DNA of 64,000 nucleotides, taken from contig JBAPTR010000199.1 in assembly GCA_049282265.1 (NCBI GenBank), positions 77,924-141,923 of the forward strand, in the 5' to 3' direction. The stretch comes from CAYUCJ01 sp049282265 (GTDB lineage: Bacteria > Desulfobacterota > DSM-4660 > Desulfatiglandales > Desulfatiglandaceae). The notes under the pieces were generated by a model that saw only the letters and a program-made list of their open reading frames with translations, was not told where the DNA came from and searched no databases. The first letter of the stretch is position 1, and each line of letters opens with the position of its first letter. Shown one piece after another: positions 35,776 to 44,155 of the stretch. The position numbers and the translations under genes were made by a program.

Positions 35776-37332
35776 CTATTCCCATTCGATAGTGCTGGGA
35801 GGTTTCGAAGAGATGTCATAAACTACCCGGTTGACGCCCTTGACACTGTTGATGATCCGGTTTGAGATCCGCGCCATCACTTCGTAGGGTATCCTGGACC
35901 AGTCGGCCGTCATGGCATCGAGACTGTCCACAACCCTGAGCGCCACCACATTTTCGTAGGTTCGCTCATCACCCATGACGCCGACGGTCCTGATAGGCAG
36001 GAGCACGGCAAATGACTGCCACACCTTCTCGTAAAGGCCCGCCTTCCGTATCTCTTCAAGGACAATAAAATCGGCGGAGCGCAGTATTTCCAGCCTTTCC
36101 CATGTGATTTCTCCAAGGATCCTCACCGCAAGGCCGGGCCCCGGAAACGGCTGGCGCTTGACCAGTTCACTGGGGAGACCCAGCTCGGCACCCACTTGCC
36201 GCACCTCATCCTTAAACAGCTCCCTCAGGGGTTCTATGAGTTTGAGATTCATCACATCGGGAAGGCCACCTACATTGTGGTGGCTCTTTATGGTGGCGGA
36301 AGGCCCTTTGAAGGAAACACTTTCGATAACGTCTGGGTAGAGTGTCCCCTGTGCGAGATATCTGGCCTCTCCCAGTTCTTTTGCCGTTTTCTCAAAAACC
36401 GCGATGAATTCCCTTCCAATGATCTTGCGTTTTTCCTCGGGATCGGTAACGCCTTTCAATTTTTCCAGAAAAAGCTTCGAGGCGTCCACCAGATGAAAAT
36501 CCACGCCATAGGTTCCCTGGAAGAGTTCGCTGACCTCAGTGCTTTCTCCCCGCCTCAGGAGACCGTTGTCCACAAATATACAGGAAAGCCTGTCGCCAAT
36601 GGCCTTCTGGAGCAAAGCCGCGGTCACCGATGAATCCACTCCACCGGAAAGCCCGCAGATGACCCGGTCATCACGTACAGTTTCCCTGAGGTTTTTCACG
36701 GTTCCCCTTACGAATGAGGACATAGTCCATGAAGGCTCACACCCGCAGGTACGGAACAGGAAATTACTCAGGATCTTGGTCCCATTGGGTGTATGAGCGA
36801 CCTCGGGGTGAAACTGAACACCGAACAACCGCCTGGACTTGTCCGTCATGGCAGCTATAGGGCTGTTCTTGCTGGACGCCAGGGTTTCAAACCCACTCGG
36901 CATCTTCTCAATCCGATCACCGTGACTCATCCACACCGTTTCCTCAGCGCCTGCACCCAGCCCGTGGAAGATGTCGCGATCATCCAGGACCTGAATCGCA
37001 GCACTTCCATATTCCCTGTCCGTTGCTTTGGCAACGGCACCACCGAGGACATGGGTCAGAAACTGCATTCCGTAGCAAATGCCGAGGATCGGCACTCCCA
37101 GATCGAGGATCCGTTTGTCCGCCAATGGCGCATCGGGATCAAAGATACTGGAAGGCCCGCCTGAAAGAATGATCCCCTTGGGAGAAAAGGCTTCGATCTC
37201 CTCAATGTCCATATTGAAGGGGTGGATTTCACAGTAGACATGGGATTCACGTACCCGCCTGGCGATCAGCTGGGCGTATTGCGCTCCGAAGTCCAGGATA
37301 AGCACCTTCTGTCTGTAAAGTCTGCTGGTCAT
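35776..37332 (-). CDS. guaA: GMP synthase (glutamine-hydrolysing)
   Basis: Converts XMP to GMP. 518 residues. Class I amidotransferase domain with LDFGAQYAQLIARRVRE and nucleophile Cys86 (GICYGMQ), His/Glu in FHPEVAHTPNG; ATP pyrophosphatase domain with P-loop GLSGGVDSSV near residue 228; C-terminal dimerisation domain ending in PPSTIEWE. Lies downstream of guaB on the same strand with a repeat fragment in the 122-bp gap, beginning about 10 bases before its SD (GGGAGG). Confidence 0.97.
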   Translation of the reverse strand: MTSRLYRQKVLILDFGAQYAQLIARRVRESHVYCEIHPFNMDIEEIEAFSPKGIILSGGPSSIFDPDAPLADKRILDLGVPILGICYGMQFLTHVLGGAVAKATDREYGSAAIQVLDDRDIFHGLGAGAEETVWMSHGDRIEKMPSGFETLASSKNSPIAAMTDKSRRLFGVQFHPEVAHTPNGTKILSNFLFRTCGCEPSWTMSSFVRGTVKNLRETVRDDRVICGLSGGVDSSVTAALLQKAIGDRLSCIFVDNGLLRRGESTEVSELFQGTYGVDFHLVDASKLFLEKLKGVTDPEEKRKIIGREFIAVFEKTAKELGEARYLAQGTLYPDVIESVSFKGPSATIKSHHNVGGLPDVMNLKLIEPLRELFKDEVRQVGAELGLPSELVKRQPFPGPGLAVRILGEITWERLEILRSADFIVLEEIRKAGLYEKVWQSFAVLLPIRTVGVMGDERTYENVVALRVVDSLDAMTADWSRIPYEVMARISNRIINSVKGVNRVVYDISSKPPSTIEWE

Positions 37333-37341
37333 TTTTTCCTC

Positions 37342-37446
37342 CCAAACCCCACGCGCTTCTATGAATTTATGCCAAACCCCAAATCGGCGTCCATCCCCTC
37401 CGAAGTGTTCAGAAAGGGGCTGAAAAAGAGTGTCAGGTTCGGCTCC
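37342..37446 (+). repeat. Dispersed hairpin repeat family A, copy 4 (partial, right half)
   Basis: 105 bp in the guaB-guaA gap carrying only the inner loop and right arm: ACCCCACGCGCTTCTATGAA (shared with the reverse complement of copy 1) through GAAAAAGAGTGTCAGGTTCG. No left arm and no flanks. It ends 9 bases from the guaB stop, so it lies in the guaBA transcript where it may act as an intercistronic hairpin. Confidence 0.8.
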
Positions 37447-37454
37447 ATCTCACG

Positions 37455-38918
37455 CTATTCCACCCGGTAATTCGGCGCTTCCTTGATGATGATCACGTCG
37501 TGGACATGGCTCTCACGAAGCCCTGCAGCAGTGATTTGAACAAATCTCGGTTCGGTTTGGAGGGCCTGGATATCTCCACACCCGAGATACCCCATGCCGG
37601 ATCTCAGGCCGCCGACAAGCTGATAGACCGTGTCGGCCAGAGGACCGCGGTAGGGTACACGTCCAACAATCCCCTCAGGAACGAGTTTTTTCTCCAGATC
37701 AGCTTCCTCCTGGAAGTACCTGTCCCTGCTGCCTTCTTTCATGGCCTCCAAAGACCCCATGCCCCGGTACACCTTGTAGGACCGCCCCTGGAAGAGGATG
37801 GTTTCACCCGGGCTTTCATCGGTGCCGGCAAAAAGGGAACCGATCATGACGGCATCCGCGCCCCCGGCCATGGCCTTGGTAACGTCTCCTGAATACTTGA
37901 TACCGCCGTCGGCGATAATGGGGACACCATATTTCTTGGCCTCGGCCGCACACGCCATAACGGCGGTCATCTGGGGCACGCCGACACCGGCCACAACGCG
38001 TGTCGTGCAAATGGAACCCGGCCCCACGCCAATCTTGACTGCGTCCACACCTGCTTCGATCAGTGCCCGGGTTGCTTCAGGCGTTGCCACGTTTCCGGCG
38101 ATAAGTTCCAGTTCGGGGAATTGCTTCTTCACCATTTCAACAGCCTTGAGGACCTTTTCGGAGTGGCCATGGGCCGTGTCAACCACCACCACATCCGCAT
38201 CCGCATCCACAAGGGCCTCAATCCGTTCCATTGAGTCCGGTGCCACCCCAACGGCCGCCCCGGCTCTCAACCGCCCCAATTCGTCTTTGCAGGAATGGGG
38301 GTACTTCTTGATCTTCTCAATGTCCTTTATGGTAATCAGCCCCTGTAATTTCCCGTTATCATCCACGACCAGCAATTTTTCAATGCGTCTCCTGTGAAGG
38401 ATGGCCTTGGATTCTTCCAGGGTTATTCCCACTTTTGCGGTGGCCAGGTTTTCCTTGGTCATGACCGCCTCCACAGGTTGGTCGAGATTGGTCTCGAATC
38501 GCAGGTCCCTGTTGGTGATAATACCCACAAGGTTGCCCGATTTCACCACCGGCACTCCGGATATCCTGTATTTTTTCATAATATCGAGGACCTCGGATAT
38601 CTTCTTTCCGGGCTCCACAGTGATGGGGTCCACGATCATTCCGCTTTCCGACTTCTTGACCTTTTCCACCTCCAGGGCCTGCCGTTCAATGGACATATTC
38701 TTGTGGATAAAGCCAATACCTCCCTGCCGCGCCATGGTAATGGCCGTCTTCGATTCGGTCACCGTATCCATGGCGGCACTCACAATCGGTATATTCAGAT
38801 CGATGTGACGGGAAAGCCGCGATTTCACATCCACCTCCCCTGGCAATACAGCCGATCTTGCCGGCATCAGAAGCACATCATCAAATGTAAATCCAAATGG
38901 AATCTCTTTTCTCTCCAT
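37455..38918 (-). CDS. guaB: Inosine-5'-monophosphate dehydrogenase
   Basis: Oxidises IMP to XMP with NAD+, the committed step to GMP. 487 residues, standard. Catalytic Cys304 in GPGSICTTRVV; two CBS domains at about residues 95-205 (MIVDPITVEPG, ITLEESKAILH); the Tyr/Gly flap YRGMGSLEAM follows. First gene of guaBA. A palindrome and a -10-like box lie about 200 bases upstream. Confidence 0.97.
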   Translation of the reverse strand: MERKEIPFGFTFDDVLLMPARSAVLPGEVDVKSRLSRHIDLNIPIVSAAMDTVTESKTAITMARQGGIGFIHKNMSIERQALEVEKVKKSESGMIVDPITVEPGKKISEVLDIMKKYRISGVPVVKSGNLVGIITNRDLRFETNLDQPVEAVMTKENLATAKVGITLEESKAILHRRRIEKLLVVDDNGKLQGLITIKDIEKIKKYPHSCKDELGRLRAGAAVGVAPDSMERIEALVDADADVVVVDTAHGHSEKVLKAVEMVKKQFPELELIAGNVATPEATRALIEAGVDAVKIGVGPGSICTTRVVAGVGVPQMTAVMACAAEAKKYGVPIIADGGIKYSGDVTKAMAGGADAVMIGSLFAGTDESPGETILFQGRSYKVYRGMGSLEAMKEGSRDRYFQEEADLEKKLVPEGIVGRVPYRGPLADTVYQLVGGLRSGMGYLGCGDIQALQTEPRFVQITAAGLRESHVHDVIIIKEAPNYRVE

Positions 38919-39111
38919 ATCTCCCCCGGTTTTTCAGCAGCCCACCTTACGGCGATTTACAAAAAAGTCCAGCCAGCCAACTCACATGTCGAGGCTCAAC
39001 GAACAATTCTCCTCACTTTTACGGATTAATAACCTTCAAGTGCCTTGGCATGGAGAAATGGCGACTGAGGACTTGCGTCCGGGTGTGGCTAAATCATGCC
39101 GACATATTTGA

Positions 39112-39133
39112 CTGTTATTAACAGAATAGTATA
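39112..39133 (-). promoter_or_regulatory. Possible guaB promoter with palindromic operator
   Basis: On the minus strand TATACT (39133-39128) resembles a -10, and the perfect 13-bp palindrome CTGTTATTAACAG (39124-39112) lies across the expected transcription start. No strong -35 is seen. It would leave a leader of about 200 bases before guaB. The rest of the 304-bp gap 38919-39222 holds nothing I can name. Confidence 0.35.
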
Positions 39134-39222
39134 CCCTATGTCGCCATAAATGACTATCTCAAATTTCGAGGCAGCCTCATGGCCGGGGCTTCCCGTGCTG
39201 AACTCGGTCATCCTGATGCTGA

Positions 39223-39879
39223 CTATGGGGTGGAATCCCCCGTATTAAGCGGGAACTGTTGGAAATCCGTACCAGCCCCATTCGTTTCAACAAACTTCTC
39301 CAACACATGGTAGGGCTGTGCCCCAACCAACTTACCCTGTCCCATCAAAAAGGTGGGAACAGCCGTAATCCCCTTCTCCCGAGCACGCAACCAGTCCGCA
39401 TCCACTGCATCTCTGAAGCTTCCTGTCACGAGAATGGCCTCGGCTTCCTCCACGGGGAGGCCAACGGAAGAGGCCAGATCAAGAAGCACAGGCATTTTTC
39501 CTATGTTTTTTCCATCCACGAAGTATGCCTTGAAGGCCGCATTGCGGAAGCCATGCCCTTTTTTTTTTAATTCAGCCCACAAGCCCAGTTCCTGGGCCAG
39601 GCGACTGTTGAAGGTTTTTTTCCTCTCTCCGAAAGGCAGTCCCAGTTCCGCCGCTGTCTTGCTCAAATGATCCATCACTTCCCTGATATCAACGGGGTAA
39701 CCGACAAAAAGGCGTTCCAGGGAGAGCCCTTCCTCCGGTGTGTCGGGATGAAGTGGAAAAGCCCTCCAGCGAATCGTGACTCCGTATGCTTTTTCAATCT
39801 TTTCAATACGCCCGGTAATGAAGTAGCACCAGGGTCAGATATAGTCTGAGAATATTTCCAGTGTGTGGGGTGCTGACAT
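39223..39879 (-). CDS. DsbA/FrnE-family thioredoxin-fold oxidoreductase, probable selenoprotein (Sec15)
   Basis: Reads as 218 residues from ATG 39879 (SD GAGAGGA, about 8 bases upstream) if the in-frame TGA at 39837-39835, codon 15, is read as selenocysteine. The N-terminus is then LEIFSDYI-U-PWCYF, exactly where FrnE-like proteins have the redox motif CPWC, so the active site would be U15-P-W-C18. The remaining frame is fully open and homologous throughout: RIEKIEKAYGV, WRAFPLHP, the all-alpha insertion, and the cis-Pro region GITAVPTFLMGQGKLVGAQ. Without read-through a truncated protein starting at GTG 39678 would lack the active site. A SECIS-like stem-loop lies at the expected distance. 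Substrate unknown; cytoplasmic, no signal peptide. Divergent from dinB. Confidence 0.82.
39802..39837 (-). promoter_or_regulatory. Candidate bacterial SECIS element after the in-frame UGA
   Basis: On the mRNA, counting from the base after UGA, bases 13-20 pair with 26-33 (TTCA/TGAA and TAC/GTA separated by one U-U mismatch), closing a 5-base apical loop CGGGC at 21-25. Bacterial SECIS elements need a short stem with a G in the first positions of the loop, about 16-37 bases after UGA; this fits. Drawn by eye, not by a folding program. Confidence 0.6.
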
Positions 39880-40298
39880 GATCTTTCCTCTCGAAGTGAA
39901 AGAGATGATTGATAATTGGGAACTCCGGATAGATACGCAAAGCGTTCATTGACTCTTCCCTGACGGATAAAAAACCCTTTTCTCGAAAAAGCTATGGAAA
40001 CAGGCGATTACTGAGGGAATGGAATGAAATTCAACCACGGCTCAGGCCAGAGGATGCCTGGTCGATTGAAAATTGTTGTTTTATTATAGGCCAAGGCAAA
40101 AGATCACGTCAATGAAAATCGCCCCTTTTGAAACCCCAGAAGCCAGGACTCCCCGCGGATCATCGAGGGCAAGGCCCACATCCGCCGTCTAATTTGCACT
40201 TGAGGTTCTGCACCAATCGATTTGGGGATATTCCTGATCACCATCAAGTTGAGGGAGTCTCACTGGCCATCTTCCCCCGCCCGTGGTATGTTGGCATC
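39880..40298. other. 419-bp gap between the selenoprotein gene and dinB
   Basis: Divergent promoter region by position. I see the selenoprotein SD at its edge and AT-rich stretches around 40070-40090, but no convincing promoter, LexA-type box, repeat or small gene. Confidence 0.3.
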
Positions 40299-41483
40299 AT
40301 GCGACTGAGGCAAATCATCCATCTGGATATGGACGCCTTTTATCCGTCCGTTGAAATCCTGGACCGTCCGGAACTCGCGGGAAAACCCGTTATTGTAGGT
40401 GGGGGTCTTGAGAGGGGGGTCGTCTCATCGGCATCCTACGAGGCCCGAAAGTTCGGAGTTCACTCGGCCCAGCCCACAGCTCAGGCCAGACGACTCTGCC
40501 CGGACGGCATATTTCTGCCGCCAAGAATGAAAAGGTACCAGGAAGTCTCCAGAAATATTTTTAGCATTTTCCGCAGATTTACACCCATCGTGGAACCACT
40601 ATCCATTGATGAGGCCTTCCTGGACGTAGCGGGCTCGACAAGGCTTTTCGGGCAACCGGAACGGATCGCTAGGGCCATCAAAGAAGAGGTACTGAGAGAG
40701 ACGGGGTTGACTGTTTCTGCAGGTGTTGCCCCTTCCAAATTCGTGGCCAAGATTGCATCCGATATGGAAAAGCCCGACGGCCTGACCGTCGTGCTCCCCG
40801 ACCGGGTCACGGCCTTTTTGGATCCCCTCTCCATAGCCAGGATGTGGGGTGCCGGAAAAGCCGGCCAGAGGGCCCTCCACCGCCTCAATATCCGGACTTT
40901 CAGAGATCTGCGCCAATTTCCTGTGATTCTGCTTGAGCAGAAACTCGGAAAGTCGGGTGTGAAGATGCATCAACTGGCCTCAGGAATTGATGAAAGAGAT
41001 GTGATACCCGATCGTGACCCGAAATCCATCGGACATGAGAGGACCTTTTCTCAGGACATACTGGAGCATGGGGAGGCCAAAAAAGCGATCCTCTCCCTTG
41101 CGACCACAGTGGCACATCGCATGCGATGTGAGCGTGTTCGCGGGAAAACCATTACGCTCAAAGTGAAGTACAGCGATTTTTCCCAAATAACACGTTCCAC
41201 TACCCTGTCCTCCTTTACGGATGACGGTCTGAAAATATATGGAGAACTCCTTGCGCTTCTCAATAGTACCGAGGTGGGAAGACGACCTGTCCGGCTCCTG
41301 GGCGTCTCCCTGTCTCAACTCGATTTATCCGAATCGCAGCAACAACTCCTGCTCTTCCACGAAAGCGGTGTCCTGGAAAAGAGACAAAGGTTGAATGCCG
41401 CCCTGGATTCTCTGCAAGAAAAGCATGGGGAAAAATACGTCAAACCGGGCACCCTGATAGGACCTCATAAGACATCACGATGA
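40299..41483 (+). CDS. dinB: DNA polymerase IV
   Basis: Y-family translesion polymerase. 394 residues from ATG 40299 (weak SD); the conserved MRLRQIIHLDMDAFYPSVE begins right there, so upstream in-frame codons are not used. Catalytic acidic residues in LDMDAF and SIDEAFLDV; GVVSSASYEARKFGV is the fingers motif; helix-hairpin-helix region near IARMWGAGKAGQRAL; little-finger domain from about 235. No beta-clamp motif is obvious at the C-terminus. Probably monocistronic. Confidence 0.95.
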   Translation: MRLRQIIHLDMDAFYPSVEILDRPELAGKPVIVGGGLERGVVSSASYEARKFGVHSAQPTAQARRLCPDGIFLPPRMKRYQEVSRNIFSIFRRFTPIVEPLSIDEAFLDVAGSTRLFGQPERIARAIKEEVLRETGLTVSAGVAPSKFVAKIASDMEKPDGLTVVLPDRVTAFLDPLSIARMWGAGKAGQRALHRLNIRTFRDLRQFPVILLEQKLGKSGVKMHQLASGIDERDVIPDRDPKSIGHERTFSQDILEHGEAKKAILSLATTVAHRMRCERVRGKTITLKVKYSDFSQITRSTTLSSFTDDGLKIYGELLALLNSTEVGRRPVRLLGVSLSQLDLSESQQQLLLFHESGVLEKRQRLNAALDSLQEKHGEKYVKPGTLIGPHKTSR

Positions 41484-41542
41484 CTGTTTTCCGCGCTTTC
41501 CCCTTCCCACCTTTATATTCTGCAAAACATCGCACCGCTCAA

Positions 41543-41769
41543 GAGAGGGGCAGTGAAATCATTTTCGAAAGGGAATATCCGGCCGGGACGCCTAATTTGC
41601 ATAGGAGCGATGATCTGGTTGGTAAAGCACCCAACAGGCGCATCAGACCATGTACGCTTGGACTGACAGTGGAAATAGCTTGGCTGGGGACCTCTCGCAG
41701 AATATTTGTGCCGTGATAAAAGCGCAGGAGGAATATATTCCCGTCGGAAAGGAATGCACTGGCCCTCCC
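41543..41769. repeat. Palindromic repeat family B, complete element
   Basis: About 227 bp in the 391-bp gap between dinB and the BASS transporter gene. The left arm 41543-41578 (GAGAGGGGCAGTG... GGGAATAT) and right arm 41735-41769 (ATATTCCC... GCACTGGCCCTCCC) are imperfect reverse complements. A related single arm occurs near 55.04 kb. No coding content. The rest of the gap (41484-41542, 41770-41874) shows nothing. Confidence 0.55.
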
Positions 41770-41874
41770 GCTCTGGTTCAATGTTCCTCACTATGCGGTA
41801 GACATTAAGGAGACTGGTCAGGGCCACAGCAATCTTTTTTCAGGCACGAGGCTTGGCAAAGAGAAAAGAGCTCT

Positions 41875-42783
41875 TCAATTCCCGCTTTCGCAAGCCCTCA
41901 TGGCAAAGATGAGCCCGAAAAAAGGGATCATGTACATGGCAGCCACTGTTGCCTCCAGGGGCCCGAAAAACTGCGAGGAAAATACAATAATGAGGACATT
42001 ATTTATGTTTCCAACGGTAATGGCTGAGGCGATTCGATTTCTTGACCCCGCCCACCAGACGGCGAGCATCCCCAGGAGAAAATAGACCGCCCCGAGGCCC
42101 ATGGCGACGAGGGTTGCGTTGAGAAGCGTACCCGGCTGCCGGCGAAAATAGCCGCCGTATTTGGAGAAGACACCGAAATTAATGACGGCAAAGATGGCAA
42201 GAGATATGGGGTAGCGATGCCGGGCCAGGACTTTAACAAAGTGGGGTGAGGCCTTTCTCAGGATTTCCACTGCCAGGATGGGCACAAAAATAACCAGGCT
42301 CAGCATCTTCATCATGGCGAAGACGGAAATTTCAAAGGTCCTTCCCATGACGAGTTTGACCAGCATTGGAAGGGTAAAAGGGACCATCAAAGATGTGATG
42401 ACCACCATGAGCAGCACCAGTGGGCCGTTCGTCCTCACGACGGTGGCAATGAATGGTGCAACGACTCCGGTTGAAACCCCACTCAGCAGCAGCCCGGCCA
42501 AAGCGAAACGCGGGCAGGTCATTTTTAGAACCAGGTATACAAGCACAGGAAGCAATGCCAGTTTGACGACTGTGAGCCATGCGGCCATGAGCCAGTGTTC
42601 CTTGAGTGTCTTTCCAATGTCGTCCAAACGAATGGAGAGCAAACTGAGAAAAAGGAGAAACATCATGAAGTAAAGCGGATAAGGCTGAAAATACGCGCCA
42701 AATCGTGGCAGAAAAATCCCCATGAGCATGGAACTGAAGATGACGAGAAGAAGAAAAAGATCGTTCAAACGAAACATAAACAA
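41875..42783 (-). CDS. Bile acid:sodium symporter-family (BASS/SBF) membrane transporter
   Basis: 302 residues, about nine transmembrane segments from residue 8. The family core is recognisable: GLLLSGVSTGVVAPFIATVV (first crossing region) and ITVGNINNVLIIVFSSQFFGP (second), with the Gly/Asn-rich unwound helices that bind Na+ in BASS proteins. Substrate could be an organic anion, pantoate-like compound or other solute; not predictable here. Single gene, minus strand, 227 bases beyond the methyltransferase gene end. An AEC-type efflux carrier has similar topology, but the motifs favour BASS. Confidence 0.72.
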   Translation of the reverse strand: MFMFRLNDLFLLLVIFSSMLMGIFLPRFGAYFQPYPLYFMMFLLFLSLLSIRLDDIGKTLKEHWLMAAWLTVVKLALLPVLVYLVLKMTCPRFALAGLLLSGVSTGVVAPFIATVVRTNGPLVLLMVVITSLMVPFTLPMLVKLVMGRTFEISVFAMMKMLSLVIFVPILAVEILRKASPHFVKVLARHRYPISLAIFAVINFGVFSKYGGYFRRQPGTLLNATLVAMGLGAVYFLLGMLAVWWAGSRNRIASAITVGNINNVLIIVFSSQFFGPLEATVAAMYMIPFFGLIFAMRACESGN

Positions 42784-43010
42784 ACCTCAAGACCCGGAAT
42801 CATATAATAGGACAAACCCAAAGGGGACCTTTCTTATCATTTAAGGCATTCCAATTCAAGATATTATCCTTGCCGAAAAACGTGCTTCGTACCCGTTCGG
42901 GAAAGCCTGCTGTCCAGGAAAACGCTGTCAGGTGGAATCACTGTTCGAAGGCGGGGGGGTCATCTTCTGTCCGGTGTGGAGATATCGGCTTTTGCGTCCT
43001 CAGGTCCCTT

Positions 43011-44126
43011 TCAGGTGGCCTTCTTTACGATTCTGAGAAAGAGATTGATCCCAAGGGATTCCGTTATGACTTCAATGTCTTCAATTTCCTTTTCAGGGAT
43101 CGCCCTGGCGAATTCAAGCATATCCTGTCTGCCCCTGTAATACAGGATCCAGTCATAGACATATTCCATAACGAATTTGAGATCCTTCGGATTGTCATGG
43201 CTGAAATTGCCCACAACCAGAGATCCGCCGGGTTTGAGGAGGTCAAAAAGATTTTTTGTTAGTGCGACGGTACCTTTACTGTCATCCAGAGGGAAGGACC
43301 TGATGTAGTCAAAAAGGCCTGAGCTGTAAATGAGATCGAAACTTTCCTTCTCAAGATATTTCATTTCATACTTTAACGGACCAAAGGCAAGTCTGAATCC
43401 CCGGAAGTCTTTTCGAGGGTGACAGAACTTCTCCACATATTTTCTGGGTCTGGCCGTGAGATAATTGCCTGCTATGATCTGGAAGGCATTGGCTAAAGCG
43501 TATTTGAAGCGAGGGTCTCGATCCGAAACATCATAGGTCTTCAGGGTATCCATGTCATGGTCAAGAGCGAGAAAATGGAAGGTATCATCCCTGTAGACAT
43601 CGAGCAGTTCCTTGATCTCCTGCGCCGGTCCGGCTGCCAGGCTCAAGACGCTTCCGCCGTTGGTTTTGATAATTTCCCGGGTGAGATACAGTTTCCGGTT
43701 TCGAACCGCCTGACAGGCCTTTGTGGAAACGGCATGCTTGTGGAGGAACATCCCAAACGGCGTTTTGCCCTCAAACTGGTTACGATAGATAAAGGCCATC
43801 ATCTGGGCATCACCCGCGTACCCATTGGGCTTGTTTATGATCCTCCAGTAGAAGGGTGCCTGTTGTACTATTTCAAGATACGGGGATTCCTGAATGAATT
43901 TCAGATGAGCCCTGCTCTGTCCATTCTCAAAATGACCTACGATATCGCCCAACGTGTCCATGAGATCGAATCGCCAGGGTTCGAACCGCTCCAGTTCCTC
44001 GGTCAATTTTTCCTCGAGATCACTGCCTTTGTCCGTGAGAGCGTTCAGCTTATTTTCCAGTCGCATATGGCCGGCTTCAAGTTCCTTGAAGATTTCTACA
44101 AATTGTGGGTCCAATCTTGCCATCAT
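43011..44126 (-). CDS. Class I SAM methyltransferase, PhcB-like (3-hydroxy fatty acid methyl ester synthesis family)
   Basis: 371 residues. An N-terminal helical part (1-100) precedes NKPNGYAGDAQMMAFIYRN, a motif I associate with the family annotated as extracellular factor 3-OH palmitic acid methyl ester biosynthesis protein. The SAM loop is VLSLAAGPAQEI near 165, and ALDHDMDTL the acidic loop; SFDLIYSSGLFDYI and LLKPGGSLVVGNF complete the Rossmann methyltransferase. Two tandem ATGs (44126, 44123) after AAGGAG; the second is better spaced. Starts 29 bases after the histidine kinase stop, so the two are co-transcribed. A small-molecule signal is plausible; the substrate is not proven. Confidence 0.65.
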   Translation of the reverse strand: MMARLDPQFVEIFKELEAGHMRLENKLNALTDKGSDLEEKLTEELERFEPWRFDLMDTLGDIVGHFENGQSRAHLKFIQESPYLEIVQQAPFYWRIINKPNGYAGDAQMMAFIYRNQFEGKTPFGMFLHKHAVSTKACQAVRNRKLYLTREIIKTNGGSVLSLAAGPAQEIKELLDVYRDDTFHFLALDHDMDTLKTYDVSDRDPRFKYALANAFQIIAGNYLTARPRKYVEKFCHPRKDFRGFRLAFGPLKYEMKYLEKESFDLIYSSGLFDYIRSFPLDDSKGTVALTKNLFDLLKPGGSLVVGNFSHDNPKDLKFVMEYVYDWILYYRGRQDMLEFARAIPEKEIEDIEVITESLGINLFLRIVKKAT

Positions 44127-44155
44127 TGCTCCTTTGATGATATTAAAGGGTCAAC

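Noticed and set aside
39678..39879. Reading the FrnE-like gene as a pseudogene broken by a nonsense codon
   Set aside because: There is one stop only, placed exactly at a redox Cys, with a good SD, intact frame on both sides and a SECIS-like stem; selenocysteine explains all of this better.
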